Assembly: GCA_910575555.1 (NCBI GenBank)
Contig: CAJTFX010000042.1
Coordinates: 1-36,335, forward strand
Reading direction: 5' to 3'
Source: Lachnospiraceae bacterium
GTDB taxonomy: Bacteria; Bacillota; Clostridia; Lachnospirales; Lachnospiraceae
Length of the DNA: 36,335 bases
In this document: positions 32,127-36,335 of the stretch, piece by piece
Position numbering within the stretch: position 1 is the stretch's first letter
How the letters are laid out: the number at the start of each line of letters is the position of its first letter
Program-made: the position numbers and the translations under genes
Notes under the pieces: generated by a model
What the model was told of the DNA's origin: nothing
The model's input: only the letters and a program-made list of their open reading frames with translations
The model's database searches: none

Positions 32127-33032
32127 ATGTTGGATGTATGTTTGTTGGGAACGGCAGGAATGATGCCGCTGCCTTACCGCTGGCTGACTGCGCTGATGAC
32201 CCGCTATAATGGCAGCAGCCTTCTGATTGACTGCGGCGAGGGCACGCAGATCGCCATGAAAGAGAAAGGATGGAGCGCAAAGCCCATTGATACCATATGC
32301 TTTACCCATTACCATGCCGATCACATCAGCGGCCTGCCGGGACTTTTGCTCACGATGGGCAATGCGGAGCGGACAAAACCGCTGACGATGATAGGGCCGA
32401 AAGGCTTGGAACGGGTGGTAAATGCGCTGAAGGTCATTGCGCCGGAACTGCCCTTTGAAATCCGTTTTGTGGAACTGTCGCAGCCGGTGGAGCATTTAGA
32501 AGAGCAGGGATATCATATCACCGCATTCCGTGTCAACCATAATATTACCTGTTATGGATATACCATAGAAATCCCCAGAGCCGGCGAATTTCAGGTGGAG
32601 CAAGCCAAGAATCTGGGCATTCCAATGAAGTTCTGGAGCAGGCTGCAAAAAGGGGAAACCATTCAGCAGGAAGGAAAGGTCTATACCCCGGAACTGGTGT
32701 TGGGGCCGCCCAGAAAAGGCATTAAGCTGACCTATTGCACAGATACCAGGCCGGTGGCAGCTATTACGGAAAATGCCAGAAATGCCGATTTATTAATCAT
32801 AGAAGGAATGTATGCAGAAAAGGAAAAAGCAGCGAAGGCCAGGCAGTATAAGCATATGACCTTTTATGAGGCGGCAGAAATTGCCAGGGATGCAGAGGCT
32901 TCTGAAATGTGGCTGACCCATTTCAGCCCTTCGCTGGTGCATGCAGAGGACTATATGGAAGAAGTGCGCAGCATTTATCCAGCGGCGAAACTGGGCAAAG
33001 ACGGGAAAACGGCAGAACTGGATTTTGCGTGA
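32127..33032 (+). CDS. rnz: Ribonuclease Z
   Basis: A 301-residue metallo-beta-lactamase-fold endonuclease that trims tRNA 3' ends. The metal motif is H61-x-H63-x-D65-H66 in CFTHYHADHISG; a later conserved Asp is in TYCTDTRPV and the final His in WLTHFSPS. Many tRNAs here lack encoded CCA (both Ser tRNAs at the right end), so 3' processing by RNase Z is expected. ATG 32127 fits GAGAGGA at 32114-32120; a TTG at 32112 is less likely. Confidence 0.9.
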   Translation: MLDVCLLGTAGMMPLPYRWLTALMTRYNGSSLLIDCGEGTQIAMKEKGWSAKPIDTICFTHYHADHISGLPGLLLTMGNAERTKPLTMIGPKGLERVVNALKVIAPELPFEIRFVELSQPVEHLEEQGYHITAFRVNHNITCYGYTIEIPRAGEFQVEQAKNLGIPMKFWSRLQKGETIQQEGKVYTPELVLGPPRKGIKLTYCTDTRPVAAITENARNADLLIIEGMYAEKEKAAKARQYKHMTFYEAAEIARDAEASEMWLTHFSPSLVHAEDYMEEVRSIYPAAKLGKDGKTAELDFA

Positions 33033-33075
33033 ATTACCGGCCGAAAATGCTGCTGATTGGCGAGGAGGGATTTTT

Positions 33076-33636
33076 ATGAAAAAAAATGGCGTGAAATCAA
33101 CCATAATTATTGTGGTTTGCGCAGCATTATGTCTGGGATATTATTATTACCTGACCCAGAAGGACAGCGGAAAAGAACCAACACTGTCAGATGTGGAGCT
33201 GATAATTTCCAAGGATTTGGAACGTTCGTATCCCAAGACAGCAAGAGAAGTGGTGAAGTTTTATAACCAGATTCTGGAGTGCTACTACAGCGAAAATTAT
33301 ACACAGGAACAGTTGGGAAAAATAACGGCCCAGGCCAGAATTTTAATGGATGATGAACTGCAGGAAATCAACCCGCAGGATCTCTATTTAGAGGCGGTAA
33401 AAGCAGACATTTCCAGCTATAAAGAAGAAAAAAAGCAGGTTTCCAATATCACTATGGAGAGCAGCAAAGAAGTGGAATATAAGACGAAAAACGGCAAAGA
33501 TTATGCTTATGTGGATGTGGCTTATTTTCTGAAAAGCAAAAATAAAAAAGAAAAATCAGGACGCGTCAGCCAGACTTATATTCTTCGGAAAGACGAGGAC
33601 AGCAATTGGCGGATACTGGGATTTTATCAGGAGTAA
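33076..33636 (+). CDS. DUF6715-like membrane-anchored protein
   Basis: A 186-residue protein with one N-terminal membrane helix (about 8-27, TIIIVVCAALCLGYYYYL) that acts as signal anchor, then an exported domain beginning with a helix pair and ending in a beta-rich part (YVDVAYFLKSK, RVSQTYILRKDEDSNWRILGFYQ). This resembles a Lachnospiraceae family of unknown function (DUF6715), from memory. ATG 33076 follows GAGGAGGG. 6 nt before tsaD. Confidence 0.7.
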   Translation: MKKNGVKSTIIIVVCAALCLGYYYYLTQKDSGKEPTLSDVELIISKDLERSYPKTAREVVKFYNQILECYYSENYTQEQLGKITAQARILMDDELQEINPQDLYLEAVKADISSYKEEKKQVSNITMESSKEVEYKTKNGKDYAYVDVAYFLKSKNKKEKSGRVSQTYILRKDEDSNWRILGFYQE

Positions 33637-33642
33637 ATTAAA

Positions 33643-34677
33643 ATGACAGGAGAGAAACAGAAGAATGCGGTGATTCTGGCAATTGAAAGTTCCTGTGACG
33701 AGACAGCGGCCGCAGTAGTAAGGAACGGGAGAGAGGTATTGTCCAACATTATTTCTTCCCAGATTGATCTGCACACGCTGTACGGGGGTGTAGTGCCGGA
33801 AATTGCATCCAGAAAACATATCGAAAGAATCAATCAGGTAATTGAAGAATCGCTGTCAGAAGCAGGAATGTCTTTAGAGGACATGGACGCTGTTGCCGTT
33901 ACCTATGGTCCGGGACTGGTAGGTGCGCTGCTGGTAGGGGTGGCAGAGGCCAAAGCCATCGCTTATGGGGCAGGGAAGCCATTGATCGGAGTGCATCATA
34001 TCGAAGGGCATATCAGCGCCAACTATATTGAAAACAAAGAATTAAAGCCGCCCTTTTTATGTCTGGTTGTATCCGGCGGCCATACCCATCTGGTAAAAGT
34101 AAAGGATTACGGCGTTTATGAGATTCTGGGAAGAACCAGAGATGATGCGGCAGGAGAGGCTTTCGACAAAGTGGCCCGCGCCATTGGTTTGGGCTATCCC
34201 GGCGGTCCTAAAATTGAAAAAGCTGCCAGGCAGGGAGATCCTCGGGCGATTGCGTTTCCCAGGGCAAAAGTGGCAGATCATCCCTATGATTTCAGTTTTA
34301 GCGGAGTGAAGTCAGCAGTGCTTAATTATATTAATGGGTGCCGTATGAAAAATATCCCCATTGTGGAAGCGGATATCGCAGCATCCTTTCAGCAGGCAGT
34401 GACAGATGTGCTGATAGAACATGCCATGACGGCAGCAGAGGAGTTTCAGATGGAGCAGTTTGCCATTGCCGGCGGAGTGGCTTCCAATCAAACGCTGCGC
34501 AGCAAAATGGAGGCTGCCTGCAGAGAACGGGGGCTTAAATTTTATCATCCTTCCCCGGTATTCTGCACCGATAACGCTGCAATGATCGGCGCGGCTGCTT
34601 ATTATGAATATCTTGCAGGGAAATTTGCGGGATGGGATTTGAATGCAGTGCCGAATCTGAAACTGGGGGAACGTTAA
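33643..34677 (+). CDS. tsaD: tRNA t6A transferase TsaD
   Basis: A 344-residue catalytic protein that transfers threonylcarbamoyl to A37 of tRNAs with TsaB/TsaE. ASKHA motifs are present: [15 protein letters not shown] at the start, the metal-binding H119/H123 in [32 protein letters not shown] and the C-terminal [13 protein letters not shown]. The stop overlaps the ispD start as TAATG (34675-34679). Confidence 0.96.
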   Translation: MTGEKQKNAVILAIESSCDETAAAVVRNGREVLSNIISSQIDLHTLYGGVVPEIASRKHIERINQVIEESLSEAGMSLEDMDAVAVTYGPGLVGALLVGVAEAKAIAYGAGKPLIGVHHIEGHISANYIENKELKPPFLCLVVSGGHTHLVKVKDYGVYEILGRTRDDAAGEAFDKVARAIGLGYPGGPKIEKAARQGDPRAIAFPRAKVADHPYDFSFSGVKSAVLNYINGCRMKNIPIVEADIAASFQQAVTDVLIEHAMTAAEEFQMEQFAIAGGVASNQTLRSKMEAACRERGLKFYHPSPVFCTDNAAMIGAAAYYEYLAGKFAGWDLNAVPNLKLGER

Positions 34678-35398
34678 TGAAAGGAAAAAATACGCGGCAG
34701 TAGTTTTGTCTGCCGGAAAAGGAACACGTATGAACAACTCAGTGCCCAAACAGTACTTGTTACTGGAGGGGAAACCTGTGCTGTATTATGCTCTGCAGGC
34801 TTTTGAAGAGAGCATGGTGGATGAAATAGTACTGGTTACCGGACAGGATGAGATAGAATACTGTCAGAAAGAAATTGTGGAAAAATATGGATTTACCAAA
34901 GTAATAGCAGTGACAGCCGGAGGAGCAGAACGGTATCATTCAGTATTATGCGGATTGACGGAACTGAATTGTTTAAAAAACCGGCCGGATTATGTGATGA
35001 TTCACGATGGCGCAAGACCATTTATCAACGATGAAATTATCAGCCGGTGCGCTCAGACAGCGGAAAAATTTCAGGCTTGCGCAGCAGGAATGCCGGTAAA
35101 AGACACCATAAAGATTGCAGATGACTCTCTGTTTGCAAAAGAAACGCCCCAGCGGAAATATGTCTGGCAAATCCAGACGCCGCAGGCATTTGCATTCCCT
35201 TTGATCTATCAGGCATATGAAGAACTGATGAAAAGAGAACAGAAGGGAGAAGTGTTTGCAGTAACAGACGATGCTATGGTGCTTGAGACAATTTGCGGTC
35301 AAAAAGTAAAATTAACAGAAGGTTCTTATGAAAATATCAAGATTACAACACCGGAAGATCTGAAACTTGCAAAGGCTTTTTTCCCGAAAATACGGTAA
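34677..35398 (+). pseudogene. ispD: 2-C-methyl-D-erythritol 4-phosphate cytidylyltransferase, apparent frameshift
   Basis: IspD makes CDP-methylerythritol in the MEP isoprenoid pathway. The family features SAGKGTRMN, PKQYLLLEGKPVLYYAL, HDGARPF and VTDDAMVLE are intact from 34709 on. However, the normal start is out of frame: ATG 34677 (overlapping the tsaD stop) gives MKGK and then stops at a TAG unless the six-A tract at 34685-34690 has a seventh A. With it, the reading is the expected MKGKKYAAVV leading into SAGKGTRM, about 240 residues. Alternatively TTG 34706 could be used, but it lacks a ribosome binding site and would remove the first nucleotide-binding strand. An essential gene should be intact, so sequencing error or slippage is likely. 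Confidence 0.8.
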
Positions 35399-35455
35399 AA
35401 AGCAGCAGTCAATAAACGGGTAAAGTAAAAAAATGTAAAAAAATAAAAAAACCTA

Positions 35456-35484
35456 TTGACAGATTAGAAATATTTTGCTAGAAT
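35456..35484 (+). promoter_or_regulatory. Promoter of tRNA-Ser genes
   Basis: Perfect -35 TTGACA (35456-35461), 17-nt spacer and -10 TAGAAT (35479-35484), about 30 nt before the first tRNA. Confidence 0.85.
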
Positions 35485-35514
35485 CATACATGCGCTGTTG
35501 AAAACAGACGATTC

Positions 35515-35600
35515 GGAGAGGTGTCCGAGTGGTTTAAGGAGCTGGTCTTGAAAACCAGTGATTCCGAAAGGGACCGTGGGTTCGAATCCCACCTTCTCCG
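35515..35600 (+). tRNA. tRNA-Ser (UGA)
   Basis: Acceptor GGAGAGG (35515-35521) pairs with CTTCTCC (35593-35599) with one G-T, discriminator G. The anticodon loop CTTGAAA on stem CTGGT/ACCAG gives anticodon TGA. The long variable arm (GATTCCGAAAGGGACC region) marks a class II Ser tRNA; GGTTCGAATCCC is the T arm. No CCA is encoded. Confidence 0.95.
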
Positions 35601-35735
35601 TTTTATCGGAATAACAACAGCAGATAACTTAATAATAGTTACTATGAAAGCTAAAGCTTTCACAGTATGAATGGCCATGCGGCCCGCCGGATGGCAGGCT
35701 GAGCATGATGAGAATTTACTATTATTTTGCCACAT
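35601..35735 (+). other. Spacer between the two serine tRNAs
   Basis: 135 nt without a gene. A short hairpin GAAAGCT-A-AAGCTTTC lies near 35645-35661. No strong second promoter is seen, so both tRNAs are probably co-transcribed. Confidence 0.4.
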
Positions 35736-35825
35736 GGAGAAGTACCCAAGCTGGCCGAAGGGACACCCCTGGAAAGGGTGCAGGTCGTTAATAGCGGCGC
35801 GAGGGTTCAAATCCCTCCTTCTCCG
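35736..35825 (+). tRNA. tRNA-Ser (GGA)
   Basis: Acceptor GGAGAAG (35736-35742) pairs perfectly with CTTCTCC (before 35825), discriminator G. Loop CTGGAAA on stem CACCC/GGGTG gives anticodon GGA. Long variable arm (class II) and T arm GGGTTCAAATCCC are present. No CCA is encoded. Confidence 0.95.
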
Positions 35826-35876
35826 TTCTGGATATTACATCATGAAAAATATTTGAAAATATTTCGAAAAAAAGTA

Positions 35877-35905
35877 TTGACAAATAAAAAACAACATGAT
35901 AGAAT
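35877..35905 (+). promoter_or_regulatory. rRNA promoter P1
   Basis: -35 TTGACA (35877-35882), 17-nt spacer, -10 TAGAAT (35900-35905). Confidence 0.85.
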
Positions 35906-35973
35906 ATCTAAGCTGATTGCGAAAAGACAGAAAATGACTTGAAGCGACAGCGAAAAATAAAATAAAAAAGTTG

Positions 35974-36002
35974 TTGACAAACACGAAAGATTGTGATAGA
36001 AT
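35974..36002 (+). promoter_or_regulatory. rRNA promoter P2
   Basis: -35 TTGACA (35974-35979), 17-nt spacer, -10 TAGAAT (35997-36002). Same boxes and spacing as P1, 97 nt downstream; tandem arrangement is typical for rRNA operons. Confidence 0.88.
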
Positions 36003-36009
36003 ACAAAAG

Positions 36010-36248
36010 CTGTTAAACAACAACAAGACAACCTTGACAACTGAACAGTGGAATAACCTTGAAAGATTCAAACGAGTTTCCGCTTGAACGAGCGGAGAAG
36101 TCAGCCGAAAGCAATGGAGGCTGGCAGAAGATTCAAGAGAACAGGCATTGAAAAATGCAACCTAAAAACAGTAAGCCAGACAAACCGGACTTAAGGGAAT
36201 CCATCCGCAGGGATGGCGAAGTTAAGGAAGGGACTGGCCGGAAAGAAC
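36010..36248 (+). other. rRNA operon leader with processing hairpins
   Basis: Transcribed leader before 16S. Hairpins seen: TCCGCT (36079-36084) / AGCGGA (36091-36096), and a longer one with CTTAA (36190-36194) / TTAAG (36222-36226) enclosing CCATCC-GCAG-GGATGG (36201-36216). The outer GCCAG ... CTGGC pair around it fits an RNase III type processing stem. No gene is present. Confidence 0.6.

Positions 36249-36335
<87 letters not shown>

Noticed and set aside
31833-32495. Minus-strand open frame (220 codons) spanning two plus-strand genes
   Set aside because: Covers the start of RNase Z and the small zinc protein in antisense; no start signals.
35601-35735. Second promoter between the tRNA genes
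   Set aside because: No -35/-10 pair with acceptable spacing was found.

Overview
The window comes from a low-to-moderate GC Gram-positive bacterium of the class Clostridia, most likely the family Lachnospiraceae. The support is the 16S rRNA 5' end at the right edge, AGGAGG-type ribosome binding sites throughout, TTGACA/TATAAT promoters with 17-nt spacers, and core gene neighbourhoods typical of that family (prfB, hom-apgM-lysC, tex, a riboswitch-controlled rib operon, tsaE-tsaB-rimI-tsaD, ispD). Family-level assignment is inference.

Left part (1 to about 8330) is an AT-rich accessory island. It starts with a frameshifted small gene, a KilA-N protein, a double zinc-ribbon protein and a two-part protein with a strong internal start; this trio looks like a mobile-element or defence cassette. 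A gene-poor stretch of remnants (2493-3429) follows. Then comes a complete BceRS/BceAB-like module: response regulator, intramembrane-sensing kinase, ABC ATPase and FtsX-type permease. The same 22-bp motif sits exactly the same distance from a -10 box in front of both of its transcription units.

Middle part (8340-24606) is mostly core chromosome. prfB carries the classical CTT-TGA-C programmed frameshift. Next is an SPFH/TPM/zinc-ribbon envelope gene set (ydjI, ydjG and ydjH-like) that is interrupted between ydjI and ydjG by a DUF3800 gene. That gene is preceded by its own promoter, three consecutive hairpins and a terminator-like end, so it looks like an RNA-plus-protein module. A threonine/lysine branch operon follows: ACT regulator, hom, a phosphoglycerate-mutase-like proposed homoserine kinase, and lysC with an internal start for a separate regulatory subunit. 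Small membrane and envelope proteins (DUF2752, SprA-like, PepSY x3, DUF975, DUF4190-like) and tex complete this part.

Right part (24607-36335) holds an FMN riboswitch with terminator driving ribU-ribD-ribE-ribBA-ribH, a YcxB-like gene, the tRNA t6A genes tsaE-tsaB (with rimI) and tsaD, RNase Z, and ispD with an apparent one-base deletion in an A-tract. It ends with two tRNA-Ser genes, tandem rRNA promoters, an rRNA leader and the first about 87 nt of 16S rRNA.

The most promising possibly undescribed items are the structured RNA plus DUF3800 module at 10920-11744, the KilA-N/zinc-ribbon/internal-start cassette at 136-2492, and the duplicated regulator-binding promoter architecture of the two-component/ABC module.
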